Assembly: GCF_036962685.1 (NCBI RefSeq) | Contig: NZ_JBALOP010000003.1 | Location: 62,001 to 126,000 of the forward strand | DNA length: 64,000 bases | Direction of reading: 5' to 3' | Origin: Ferdinandcohnia sp036962685 | Lineage (GTDB): Bacteria > Bacillota > Bacilli > Bacillales > Bacillaceae_L | Shown: one piece after another, positions 18,573-25,658 of the stretch | Numbering within the stretch: the first letter of the stretch is position 1 | Layout: each line of letters opens with the position of its first letter | The notes under the pieces: model-generated | Database searches by the model: none | Seen by the model: the letters and a program-made list of their open reading frames with translations, nothing else | Told to the model about the DNA's origin: nothing | Program-made: the position numbers and the translations under genes

Positions 18573-19753
18573 GCACCATTTATTATCACATTGAAAAAAA
18601 GAAATGGTATCAATGTGAGGAAAAGACTGGACTTTTCTTCGGAAAGACAAAAACACTCATTTCTTATTTAGGGAGCAGCCCAGAGCAATCGCTCCCTTTT
18701 CCTGTTAAAAAAGATGGAAATATAGTTGGCCCTATTATTGGAATTCTTACAGGTCCTTCAAAAGACAATGCATTTATTGGAAATCCCAAGGTACTGAAAA
18801 GAATTCTGTCCTTACTACAGGAAAATGGTGCATTCGGAATCGTCCTTACCCCAAATTCAATACGGGGACATTCAGTTGAGGCATTTACCTTTTATCACCC
18901 CTTACAAAAGTGGATTAAATTACAAACTCCCCTTCCAAATGTTGTGTATAATCGAATTCCATATCGTCACATGGAGAAATCGCAGGACTTTAATGACGTC
19001 GTTTCCTTTTTAAAAATAAATGATATTCCCTTTTTTAATCCGTACTTTTTCTCAAAATGGGAGGTTTATCAAATTTTAAAGGGCAATGATTTTGTTCAAC
19101 CATTTCTTCCAGAGACCACCCTCATTAAAGATGAAAGTGACCTTGAAGAAATGTTGGCAAAATATCAAATCCTCTATATAAAAAGCTCAACCGGACATAA
19201 AGGAATTGATCTTTACAGACTAAAAGCATTTCAAAATGAAATAAATATAGAAACACCGCTAGGAAAACAAAGTTATCCAACACTCACCTCATTTTGGGAG
19301 ACGTTTAAGGATGACTTTATAAAAAATGACTATCTTTTGCAGGAAGCCGTTGAGGCCGACACCTATGAGGGGAATCGTTATGATTTGCGAATTTTATGTC
19401 ATTATCATGAAAACGGACATTGTATTAGCGGCACCGGAGTAAGAGTTTCTGGTGAAAACGGAGTGACAACACATGTTCCAAATGGAGGGTCGATTATTCC
19501 CTACAACTTGGTTCGTCCTCGATTTGACGAAGCTATTTTGAAAAAGCTAGTGTTTGAAATTGGAAAGACACTTATGGATGAAACTGCTCATTTTATCGGA
19601 GAATTTTCTATTGACCTTGGTCGGTCGAAGGAAGGAAAATTGTTTATTTACGAAATTAATTCAAAACCAATGGTGTTTGATGAGCCACATATTCGCGAGA
19701 AGGGTCTTGAAAATTTAACCAAACTCCTTATAATGAAATCAACACAAACCTAA
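18569..19753 (+). CDS. YheC/YheD-family ATP-grasp protein (paralogue 4)
   Basis: A 394-residue paralogue beginning MSTIYYHIEKKKWY. It has a reduced N-terminal domain (with VGPIIGILT), FFSKWEVYQIL, LYIKSSTGHKGIDL, YDLRILCHYH, THVPNGGS, FSIDLGRSKEG and EINSKPM. In the nucleotide-binding strand KP is replaced by KS, and GSxGxG by STGHKG, so its ATP-site loop differs from the other three. It starts on the ATGA overlap with paralogue 3 and ends 14 bp before yheE. It is the most divergent of the set; whether it is catalytic or a partner subunit cannot be told. Confidence 0.85.
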   Translation: MSTIYYHIEKKKWYQCEEKTGLFFGKTKTLISYLGSSPEQSLPFPVKKDGNIVGPIIGILTGPSKDNAFIGNPKVLKRILSLLQENGAFGIVLTPNSIRGHSVEAFTFYHPLQKWIKLQTPLPNVVYNRIPYRHMEKSQDFNDVVSFLKINDIPFFNPYFFSKWEVYQILKGNDFVQPFLPETTLIKDESDLEEMLAKYQILYIKSSTGHKGIDLYRLKAFQNEINIETPLGKQSYPTLTSFWETFKDDFIKNDYLLQEAVEADTYEGNRYDLRILCHYHENGHCISGTGVRVSGENGVTTHVPNGGSIIPYNLVRPRFDEAILKKLVFEIGKTLMDETAHFIGEFSIDLGRSKEGKLFIYEINSKPMVFDEPHIREKGLENLTKLLIMKSTQT

Positions 19754-19767
19754 AGGGAGCGCTTACG

Positions 19768-19977
19768 ATGATCTCACATTTTCAATGGAAGCCTTTATAT
19801 AAAAGCAGCAAAATTCCCGGTTGGAGCTTTTCATTTTATTTTCAAGGAACAAAATATAATGGAATCTATAATAAGGATGGAAGCATTGATTGGCATGGCA
19901 ACCATCCGGATTTGAAAGTCATTAATGACATTACAAAACAAATTCATGAATTAATGCTTTTTCATGTTTACGAATAA
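19768..19977 (+). CDS. yheE: YheE-like small protein
   Basis: A 69-residue protein with aromatic-rich beta strands (FQWKPLYKSSKIPGWSFSFY) and the YNGIYNKDGSIDWHG segment. It resembles the B. subtilis YheE family in size and in its position directly after yheC/yheD. No catalytic motif is visible. It is translated from ATG 19768 with AAGGGAG upstream and is the last gene of the ATP-grasp operon. It could be an accessory or substrate of the ATP-grasp proteins, but nothing in the sequence proves this. Confidence 0.78.
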   Translation: MISHFQWKPLYKSSKIPGWSFSFYFQGTKYNGIYNKDGSIDWHGNHPDLKVINDITKQIHELMLFHVYE

Positions 19978-19991
19978 GAATTATTTCTTCG

Positions 19992-20029
19992 CCTCCTTCG
20001 CAAACTAAGCAACAAAGGAGGTTTTTTTT
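19992..20029 (+). terminator. Hairpin plus T run whose 3' arm is a Shine-Dalgarno sequence
   Basis: Arms CCTCCTT (19992-19998) and AAGGAGG (20015-20021) with a 16-nt loop, followed by eight T and then ATG 20030. It looks like an intrinsic terminator for the yheE operon. At the same time AAAGGAGG is a perfect ribosome site at correct spacing for the next gene, so the hairpin would hide it. Confidence 0.7.
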
Positions 20030-20215
20030 ATGTCTGAAAAAGGAAAAGAACGTGAAGACCTTCAAAATGAAGGGAAAGATGAAGTATTTATGGATGTGGA
20101 TCGCTTCATAAATGAAGGAATGGCTGGTGGTAGCGTCCACCGTTATCATGATGAACCAAATATAGAGGAAGCACGCGATTTTGAGAAAGAGGAACCACCG
20201 AACGTAATTGAATAA
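20030..20215 (+). CDS. Small acidic protein, unrecognised
   Basis: A 61-residue, strongly acidic and hydrophilic protein with no membrane segment (MSEKGKEREDLQNEGKDE..., ending EKEEPPNVIE). I do not recognise a named family; the composition recalls small spore or stress proteins of bacilli. Coding is supported by a perfect AAAGGAGG ribosome site 8 nt before ATG 20030, ordinary codon use, and a terminator immediately downstream. Its ribosome site lies in the 3' arm of a hairpin, so translation may depend on how the mRNA folds or where transcription starts. Confidence 0.65.
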   Translation: MSEKGKEREDLQNEGKDEVFMDVDRFINEGMAGGSVHRYHDEPNIEEARDFEKEEPPNVIE

Positions 20216-20232
20216 CAAGTTAGCGACTCAGT

Positions 20233-20263
20233 CTCCTTCTGTTATAATAGAAGGAGATTTTTT
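20233..20263 (+). terminator. Intrinsic terminator after the small acidic gene
   Basis: An 8-bp perfect stem CTCCTTCT / AGAAGGAG with loop GTTATAAT, followed by ATTTTTT. Confidence 0.8.
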
Positions 20264-20287
20264 GAATAGTTTGAAGGAGCTTATTAC

Positions 20288-21187
20288 ATGATTGAAAATT
20301 TAATGATGCATTATAAGGATGCTTTGATTACATCTGATTCCCCATATAAAACAGATTTGTATTCGTGGTTTCTAACAGATAATGGAGTATTTTTTGGCAT
20401 TAAAAAGGACCGTCTTTCTACAAAAGAGACTTCCCTTTTATCTTCCCTTTTCACACCATATGGAACTCATGTCAATGATATGAACGATACACAGGCATTT
20501 TGGTATAACCTTTTATTTTTACAGCAAGGCAGCCTATCACCTGATCAATTTTCTTTTTCTCAGTGCCGGTTTATTCAATTTTATGCTGATCAACCGATTA
20601 CTGACCAACTTGAATTCCAGGAGGCCATTCAGGCACTTTTACCAAGAGATTCCGTCTTTTTGTGGGAAAATGATTCAAGTGGTGTTCTTATTGAAACAAG
20701 AAATGAGGAAATGATGGAGGACGTCTTCTTCGATGAAATCACCGTTACGTTAACGAGTGATTTTTATACGGACATGCGTTTATTCATTGGCCAAATCCAT
20801 CCCCTTTCTGACAATCTGAGTTCCCTTTTTCATAGTGAAAAAGAGTGGTTCCAAAAGGGAATACAATATTTACATAAACTAAAGGTCTATCGATTACATG
20901 ATATTTTGCCTTTTTTAATACTTGAGGGAATGGACGCAGATTTTCGTAACCAACTAAAAAATGTAATTCCTGAAGAACTACGAGCTGACCATGAATTACT
21001 TGAAACAATAAAGGTATTCTTTGAAAGTGATTTAAATGTATCGAATGCATCGAAGCGACTATATATGCACCGTAATAGTTTGCAGTACCGAATCGAGAAA
21101 TTTATTGAAAAGACTGGGATTGATATAAAGCATTTTCACGGTGCCGTAACGACCTATTTAGCTATTCTGGACTTAGAACATTTTTAA
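20288..21187 (+). CDS. CdaR/PucR-type transcriptional regulator (YxkF-like)
   Basis: A 299-residue protein with a C-terminal helix-turn-helix of the PucR/CdaR type: NVSNASKRLYMHRNSLQYRI, then the trailing YLAILDLEHF (about residues 250-299). The N-terminal ~230 residues form a GGDEF-like or sensory region without recognisable ligand residues. It sits directly upstream of msmX, an arrangement I recall for B. subtilis yxkF-msmX. It may regulate sugar-uptake genes, which is inference. A family A repeat begins exactly at its TAA stop codon. ATG 20288 has GAAGGAG upstream. Confidence 0.82.
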   Translation: MIENLMMHYKDALITSDSPYKTDLYSWFLTDNGVFFGIKKDRLSTKETSLLSSLFTPYGTHVNDMNDTQAFWYNLLFLQQGSLSPDQFSFSQCRFIQFYADQPITDQLEFQEAIQALLPRDSVFLWENDSSGVLIETRNEEMMEDVFFDEITVTLTSDFYTDMRLFIGQIHPLSDNLSSLFHSEKEWFQKGIQYLHKLKVYRLHDILPFLILEGMDADFRNQLKNVIPEELRADHELLETIKVFFESDLNVSNASKRLYMHRNSLQYRIEKFIEKTGIDIKHFHGAVTTYLAILDLEHF

Positions 21188-21361
21188 CTTTATTCATATC
21201 AGTAGTCCCGCTTTTATAAATGGGTGCCTCGATTTTTCAGAGGAAATTTTTCGATCAATTAAAATCAAAGACTAAGTACGCCACTTCCTGTGGCAACGTC
21301 TTTATGACCCACTTCCTGTGGGCCTAAAAATCGGGCGCAAATACGCCAAGGGTATTTAATT
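21185..21361 (-). repeat. Dispersed repeat family A, copy 2 (inverted)
   Basis: Oriented opposite to copies 1, 3, 4 and 5. It starts at TAACTTTATTCA, whose TAA is the stop codon of the upstream regulator. It carries the clearest double-hairpin core: GCCACTTCCTGTGGC (21280-21294) and CCCACTTCCTGTGGG (21308-21322), 28 bp start to start. It ends in GGCGCAAATACGCC, the inverted GCGCC-type end of the family. It fills most of the 294-bp gap before msmX. Confidence 0.85.
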
Positions 21362-21432
21362 ATTGATTCGTAGACATGCACGAAAACCCTTTCATCGTTT
21401 TGTGCAATTTACACATTTACGCATTTTTTTCT

Positions 21433-21466
21433 TTAAAGTAAACTTTAATTATCGAAAACGTTTACA
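21433..21466 (+). promoter_or_regulatory. msmX upstream region: palindrome and cre-like site
   Basis: A perfect inverted repeat TTAAAGT-AA-ACTTTAA (21433-21448) is followed by CGAAAACGTTTACA (21453-21466), which matches the CcpA consensus TGWAANCGNTNWCA at 13 of 14 positions. The ribosome site AGGAGG begins at 21469, so a repressor bound here would lie near the transcription start or in the leader. The activity of either site is unproved. Confidence 0.5.
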
Positions 21467-21481
21467 CTAGGAGGATAAAAA

Positions 21482-22579
21482 ATGGCTGAATTAGTTTTAG
21501 ATCATATTTATAAAGTATACGACAATAAAGTAACTGCAGTAGAAGATTTTAACCTTCATATTAAAGATAAAGAGTTTATTGTATTCGTAGGTCCATCTGG
21601 ATGTGGTAAGTCAACAACTTTACGTATGATTGCTGGATTAGAAGAAATTTCTCAAGGGGATTTCTTTATCGACGATAAGCGTGTAAATGATGTTGCTCCA
21701 AAAGATCGTGACATTGCGATGGTATTCCAAAACTATGCGCTATACCCACATATGAGTGTATATGATAACATGGCATTCGGATTGAAGCTTCGTAAATTCC
21801 CGAAGGATGAAATTGACCGTCGTGTGAAAGAAGCTGCAAAAATTCTTGGACTTGAAGAATACTTAGCTCGTAAGCCTAAAGCATTATCAGGTGGTCAGCG
21901 TCAGCGTGTTGCATTAGGACGCGCAATCGTTCGTGATGCAAAGGTATTCTTAATGGACGAACCTTTATCAAACCTTGATGCAAAGCTTCGTGTACAAATG
22001 CGTGCTGAAATTTCTAAGCTTCACCAACGTCTACAAACAACTACTATCTACGTAACTCATGACCAAACAGAAGCAATGACGATGGCTACTCGTCTTGTTG
22101 TTATGAAAGATGGTATTATTCAACAAGTTGGAGCACCAAAAGATGTTTATGACAATCCAGAAAACGTATTCGTTGCTGGTTTCATCGGATCACCTGCGAT
22201 GAACTTCTTCCCAGGTACATTACAGGATGGTACATTCACAATTGGTGATGTAAAAGTTACTGTTCCAGAAGGTAAAATGAAGGTCCTTCGTGAACAAGGC
22301 TATGTAAACAAAGATATCATCCTTGGTATTCGTCCAGAGGACATTCATGATGAGCCTGTTTTCATTGAATCTGCTCAAGGTTCTAAAATCAATGCCCAAA
22401 TCGAAGTATCTGAATTAACTGGTGCTGAAACAATGCTTTATTCACAGCTTGCTGGCAATGACTTTGTTGCACGTGTTGATTCACGTACGCAAGCAAAACC
22501 AGGTGAAACAATCGAACTTGCATTTGACATGAACAAATGCCACTTCTTTGATGCAGAAACTGAAAAGAGAATTCGCTAA
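21482..22579 (+). CDS. msmX: Multi-sugar ABC transporter ATPase MsmX
   Basis: A 365-residue ATP-binding subunit of carbohydrate ABC importers (CUT1 type). It has Walker A GPSGCGKST, signature LSGGQRQRVALGRAI, Walker B FLMDEPLSNLDAKL, the H-loop YVTHDQTEAM and a C-terminal TOBE/regulatory domain. In bacilli one MsmX energises several sugar permeases encoded elsewhere, which fits the absence of permease genes here. ATG 21482 follows AGGAGG. Codon use is biased toward highly expressed genes. Its own terminator has been split by an insertion sequence. Confidence 0.95.
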   Translation: MAELVLDHIYKVYDNKVTAVEDFNLHIKDKEFIVFVGPSGCGKSTTLRMIAGLEEISQGDFFIDDKRVNDVAPKDRDIAMVFQNYALYPHMSVYDNMAFGLKLRKFPKDEIDRRVKEAAKILGLEEYLARKPKALSGGQRQRVALGRAIVRDAKVFLMDEPLSNLDAKLRVQMRAEISKLHQRLQTTTIYVTHDQTEAMTMATRLVVMKDGIIQQVGAPKDVYDNPENVFVAGFIGSPAMNFFPGTLQDGTFTIGDVKVTVPEGKMKVLREQGYVNKDIILGIRPEDIHDEPVFIESAQGSKINAQIEVSELTGAETMLYSQLAGNDFVARVDSRTQAKPGETIELAFDMNKCHFFDAETEKRIR

Positions 22580-22641
22580 TATAGAAAAAAGTCGCCCGAA
22601 TCATTTAAACTGTACCCTTTGTAAAGGACATTTAAAAAAGG

Positions 22642-23520
22642 TTATGCAACTTGGAGAAGATGATTTCTGTATTCAACAGGAGTCATCTTCTTTAAATTCC
22701 ATTGATACCTAAAATTATTGTGGTAAGTCATATAACTTCTTATTTCCTTTTTAAGTTCATCTAAAGAACTACATGTCTTTATATTAGCTTCATCCTTAAA
22801 ATGACCAAAAAATGATTCTTGAGGTGCATTATCCCAACAGTTTCCCTTTCTCGAAATCGATTGCCTTAGCCCCAGTTGTTTTACTTGTTTTTGAAAAGTA
22901 GGACTGGTGTAATGCACGCCCTGATCCGAATGAATAAATACTCCTTCTGCAAACTCTATTTTTCTATTATTTTTTAACTTTACTAATGTATCAGTAGCTA
23001 GATCCAATGTAAGTTTATCGGATACATTATAGGCCACTATTTCATTCGTTGACCCGTCTAAAATAGTGGATAAATAAGCCTTTTGATTCTTTCCATAATA
23101 AAGATAAGTGATGTCTGTAAGCAGCACTTTACCTGGAATATCTTGTTTGAACTCTCTGTTTAGTAAATTTGGCAATACAGAGTGTTCCTGAGTAGCCTTT
23201 AACATTTTCTTATAGGGATTAGTCCTTCTAATTGGACATACAATATTATATTTCCTCATGATTCTTCGTATTAGCTTTAAGTTGTATGTAATATTAAACT
23301 GCTTTTCTAAGGTCATTTTAATCTGTCTTGCGCCTTTACTACGGCGTTTATAATGAAAAGCCTTTAAAATATTATCTTTCAGTAACAAATCTTTTTTCTC
23401 CAGTAGATTTCTACTTTCCTGAGATTCTACAGAGAAATATTTATAGTACCCTGATCGTGAAACCCCCGAAAGTTCGCACAAATAGCTAACCATATTTTTA
23501 AGCACGTACTCTTCAATCAC
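22642..23520 (-). CDS. IS3-family transposase OrfB (DDE integrase domain)
   Basis: A 292-residue integrase-core transposase. The HTH_21-like region (RRSKGARQIKMTLEKQ) precedes the catalytic domain, with the DDE triad visible in LLTDITYLYY, IHSDQGVHYTS and the glutamate of NCWDNAPQESFFGHFK. It is expected to be made mainly as an OrfAB fusion by -1 frameshifting: the -1 frame from the slippery site at 23598-23606 runs open into this gene. The nominal GTG start at 23520 may be unused. Confidence 0.92.
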   Translation of the reverse strand: MIEEYVLKNMVSYLCELSGVSRSGYYKYFSVESQESRNLLEKKDLLLKDNILKAFHYKRRSKGARQIKMTLEKQFNITYNLKLIRRIMRKYNIVCPIRRTNPYKKMLKATQEHSVLPNLLNREFKQDIPGKVLLTDITYLYYGKNQKAYLSTILDGSTNEIVAYNVSDKLTLDLATDTLVKLKNNRKIEFAEGVFIHSDQGVHYTSPTFQKQVKQLGLRQSISRKGNCWDNAPQESFFGHFKDEANIKTCSSLDELKKEIRSYMTYHNNFRYQWNLKKMTPVEYRNHLLQVA

Positions 23521-23558
23521 CGAGTGAATTAAAAGAAACTTCTGTTCAGAAGAAACCT

Positions 23559-24017
23559 TTACTTGTTTATCTCCACTCCCCTTTCCATCATGTCTAACTT
23601 TTTTAACAACTCGTTCTCCGCACGAAGAAGATGAATCTGAGCCTCTAACTTTGCGTTTTTTTCTTCTAGTGAAAGTTCTTTTTCAGACGGTCTCCCAGAA
23701 TTGGTCGTACGTGTATCCTGAAGTCCCAATACCCCAGATTCTTTAAATGCTTTTCTCCATCTATAGGCAGCCCTTTGAACTCTGACCATTCCAATCAGTT
23801 CAACATCAAAACCATGGTCTTCAAAAACCTGTCTAGGTGTCTTTCCATCCTCTGTTTCAGCTATCAATATTCTTTTAAATTCATCTGAATAAGTAATACC
23901 CTTTGAACTAACAGATTTAGCATATGGATTATTAGAAAGTAATTTTATTTCTTTCTCTGAAAAGTATTTTTTTGTCATTTTATTATTCTCCGATTCCCCG
24001 TTTTGTTCATTATACAA
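23559..24017 (-). CDS. IS3-family OrfA (helix-turn-helix protein)
   Basis: A 152-residue DNA-binding protein with an HTH segment (TPRQVFEDHGFDVELIGM and following), then a C-terminal leucine-zipper-like coiled coil (LEAQIHLLRAENELLKKL), the standard IS3 OrfA arrangement. The mRNA ends with a T-AAA-AAA-G slippery stretch (plus strand 23598-23606) 13 codons before the OrfA stop, suited to producing OrfAB by -1 frameshift. Confidence 0.9.
   Translation of the reverse strand: MYNEQNGESENNKMTKKYFSEKEIKLLSNNPYAKSVSSKGITYSDEFKRILIAETEDGKTPRQVFEDHGFDVELIGMVRVQRAAYRWRKAFKESGVLGLQDTRTTNSGRPSEKELSLEEKNAKLEAQIHLLRAENELLKKLDMMERGVEINK
23598..23606 (-). promoter_or_regulatory. Programmed -1 frameshift site of the IS
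   Basis: On the minus strand the sequence is TTAAAAAAG. Slipping back one base joins OrfA to a frame that stays open through the OrfB start. A6G is the classical IS3-family frameshift signal. Confidence 0.8.
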
Positions 24018-24099
24018 AAAAGCACCCTATAGGACAGACCTTTTTTTAGTGTCTACTCTATAGGGTACAGTTTACATTTGTTGGGCGACTTTTTTTTAT

Positions 24100-24140
24100 G
24101 GGACCAGAGGGGAAACCATAGGAACCGTCCCCATGGTCCC
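24100..24140. repeat. REP-like palindrome, copy 2
   Basis: Hairpin with ends GGGACCAGAGGGG and CCCCATGGTCCC and the core GAACCGTCCCC. Its right edge supplies the last base of the TAG stop of the zinc-ribbon gene (24140), the same junction geometry as copy 3. Confidence 0.75.
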
Positions 24141-24382
24141 TATTCTTTGATTAACTTTACCTCTTCGTAATGACAGTTTGTACAATAAAATAGATGGGCA
24201 CATTCTTTGTTTTGTAAGGTTGTTTGGATGCCATCTATTTTTTTCATGTCATCAATTTGCATATATGCACTATAATCATCAAAATAATCGATAATACGAC
24301 CAGAATCCTCTAAAGAATTCCCACATTGTGCGCATGAGAAACTAGCGTTGTTAAAGCCATTACATAATGGACAAATAGGCAT
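24140..24382 (-). CDS. Small zinc-ribbon protein, unrecognised
   Basis: An 80-residue protein with two Cys pairs at the N-terminus (CPLCNGF and CAQCGNS, forming a zinc ribbon) and a further pair near the C-terminus (YCTNCHYEEV). The middle is acidic and tyrosine-rich (IIDYFDDYSAYMQIDD). It is probably a structural zinc-binding protein. I know similar small genes beside SASP genes in bacilli but no function. It is divergent from the SASP gene, with the sigma-G promoter between. ATG 24382 follows AGGAGAGAAA. Confidence 0.7.
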   Translation of the reverse strand: MPICPLCNGFNNASFSCAQCGNSLEDSGRIIDYFDDYSAYMQIDDMKKIDGIQTTLQNKECAHLFYCTNCHYEEVKLIKE

Positions 24383-24482
24383 GATTTTCTCTCCTACTCA
24401 TATTCGTTTTTACCTAGTTTTTCGATGAAGCATGGCTGTTATGCTTTCTTTCCCATAGGAATTAATTGGCAATGCCATTTTC

Positions 24483-24511
24483 GAATATAATCTTTGCTTC
24501 GTCACATAATA
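24483..24511 (+). promoter_or_regulatory. Sigma-G promoter of the SASP gene
   Basis: GAATA (24483-24487) and CATAATA (24505-24511) with a 17-bp spacer match the forespore sigma-G consensus (gaATR / CATnnTA). The start of transcription would be near 24518, leaving a leader of about 147 nt before ATG 24665. Confidence 0.72.
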
Positions 24512-24569
24512 CTTAGTACAAACACAGCAATACACAACTCACCCAAGCAACACCGAAAAAACTTTATTA

Positions 24570-24640
24570 CAAACGGGTTAGCCTAGAGGCTAAGGAAACC
24601 CTTATATCTGGTGCAATTCCGGAGTAACCCACCAAAAAAA
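24570..24640 (+). other. Structured 5' leader of the SASP mRNA
   Basis: Nested inverted repeats: the small hairpin TTAGCC-TAGA-GGCTAA lies between GGGTTA and a later TAACCC. It is not a known riboswitch class by eye. It lies between the predicted sigma-G start and the ribosome site AAGGAG. Confidence 0.5.
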
Positions 24641-24664
24641 ATCAGTTTAAGGAGATGAAGGAAA

Positions 24665-24862
24665 ATGGCAAACAACAATAGTAACCAATTAGTAGTACCA
24701 GGTGCTCAACAAGCTATCGACCAAATGAAGTATGAAATTGCAACAGAATTTGGTGTTAACTTAGGTGCTGACACTACATCTCGCGCAAACGGATCAGTTG
24801 GTGGAGAAATCACAAAACGTTTAGTATCATTCGCTCAACAATCTATGGGTGGAAGAGCTTAA
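24665..24862 (+). CDS. sspB: Alpha/beta-type small acid-soluble spore protein
   Basis: A 65-residue SASP with the conserved germination-protease region YEIATEFGVNLGADTTSR (cleavage expected after TEF at the E-F-G-V site) and the DNA-binding C-terminal block GGEITKRLVSFAQQSMGG. Such proteins coat spore DNA in an A-like form and are degraded by GPR at germination. Expression in the forespore is supported by a well-matched sigma-G promoter; a strong terminator follows. The symbol is given by similarity only, because bacilli carry several near-identical paralogues. Confidence 0.93.
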   Translation: MANNNSNQLVVPGAQQAIDQMKYEIATEFGVNLGADTTSRANGSVGGEITKRLVSFAQQSMGGRA

Positions 24863-24885
24863 TTACAATTAAATATTTTGGCTAA

Positions 24886-24919
24886 AGAGGCACCCTTCAA
24901 TGGGTGCCTCTTGTTTTTT
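24886..24919 (+). terminator. SASP gene terminator
   Basis: A 10-bp perfect stem AGAGGCACCC / GGGTGCCTCT with a 6-nt loop, followed by TGTTTTTT. Confidence 0.9.
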
Positions 24920-25015
24920 CTCGGTATTACTCTTCCCAACTTTTGACTAGATTTATTACATAATATTGTTGGAATACTAAGCCATGAAGATACTATTTTT
25001 TAGGAGGAGTTTGCT

Positions 25016-25234
25016 TTGAAGGACAAATTACAAAACAACACTGAAGGATTAGCTGCACGACATTACCAGCCTGGAGATTATGAAAAGAACGATGAATTAT
25101 CCTCCGGACTTGCAACAACCCATGAACAAGTGAGCGATTCTTATATGGAAGGTGAAATTACAGCACCTTTCAATAATTCGAAGGCAAAAAAGGAAGAAGC
25201 TACAAGTGACGGCTACCAGGATTACTATTCATAA
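25016..25234 (+). CDS. YozQ-like DUF4025 small protein
   Basis: A 72-residue hydrophilic protein with the conserved block SSGLATTHEQVSDSYMEGEI, as in the YozQ/DUF4025 family of bacilli. No transmembrane segment or catalytic motif is seen; the function is unknown. It starts with TTG 25016, required by the AGGAGGAG ribosome site upstream. The next gene also starts with TTG 31 bp later and is likely cotranscribed. Confidence 0.78.
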   Translation: MKDKLQNNTEGLAARHYQPGDYEKNDELSSGLATTHEQVSDSYMEGEITAPFNNSKAKKEEATSDGYQDYYS

Positions 25235-25265
25235 GCATCGAATTTCCTTTTAGGAGAGATCTAAT

Positions 25266-25655
25266 TTGAGCGAAGTAAATCAATTTATACGGGATATAAC
25301 AACAAAGGCAAAAGAAACATTTTCAAATACATCCCAAATCGTAAAAGAAAAAATAAATACAGTATTGCATAGGCCAATGGCTACAATAGATGACCTAGCA
25401 CACTATATTTCAACCCATCCAGATACAAGTTTCGATAAAAAAGAGTTTCTTGGGTTTCAGTATCATTTTTACCACCTTAAGTTAGCAGATACTACCTTTT
25501 ATCTCGAAACAAAAGGCAAACAGAGTGACTATATTTTAGACCTGTCTGTGGCGTCAAACGAAGGTAAACTTTTTGAATACCATTCTTTCGAAAAGAAATA
25601 TGGAGTGGACGAAAAAGTCCCTATCCCAGCAGCCCTATCCAATATCATTCAGTAA
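25266..25655 (+). CDS. Conserved hypothetical protein, unrecognised
   Basis: A 129-residue soluble protein. The N-terminal amphipathic helix (residues 1-40) is Lys/Thr-rich. The C-terminal half has alternating strands with many aromatic residues (FLGFQYHFYHLKLADTTFY and later LFEYHSFEKKYG). No family comes to mind. It starts with TTG 25266 preceded by AGGAGAG, 31 bp after the YozQ-like gene. A REP-like palindrome lies 3 bp beyond its stop. Confidence 0.65.
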   Translation: MSEVNQFIRDITTKAKETFSNTSQIVKEKINTVLHRPMATIDDLAHYISTHPDTSFDKKEFLGFQYHFYHLKLADTTFYLETKGKQSDYILDLSVASNEGKLFEYHSFEKKYGVDEKVPIPAALSNIIQ

Positions 25656-25658
25656 AAA

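Larger units (their letters stand above)
22606..24074 (-). mobile_element. IS3-family insertion sequence (~1.47 kb, complete)
   Basis: The ends form inverted repeats starting TAAACTGTACCCT at both borders and extending imperfectly to an AAAAAAGG tract. It is flanked by CATT at 22602-22605 and 24075-24078, a 4-bp target duplication. Two overlapping-frame genes, orfA and orfB, are read on the minus strand, with an A6G slippery site at the orfA end. Size, gene plan and the DDE transposase are typical of the IS3 family (IS150-like). Both genes look intact, so the element may be active. Confidence 0.92.
22591..24097 (+). terminator. msmX intrinsic terminator, split by the insertion sequence
   Basis: Left arm GTCGCCC at 22591-22597 and right arm GGGCGAC at 24083-24089, followed by eight T (24090-24097). 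Removing the IS and one CATT copy restores a normal hairpin with a 12-nt loop and a T run. In the present sequence the two arms are 1.5 kb apart. Confidence 0.85.

Noticed and set aside
24570..24640. Known riboswitch in the SASP leader
   Set aside because: The GGTGCAATTCCGGAG segment recalled a metabolite-binding RNA, but no known conserved core fits.
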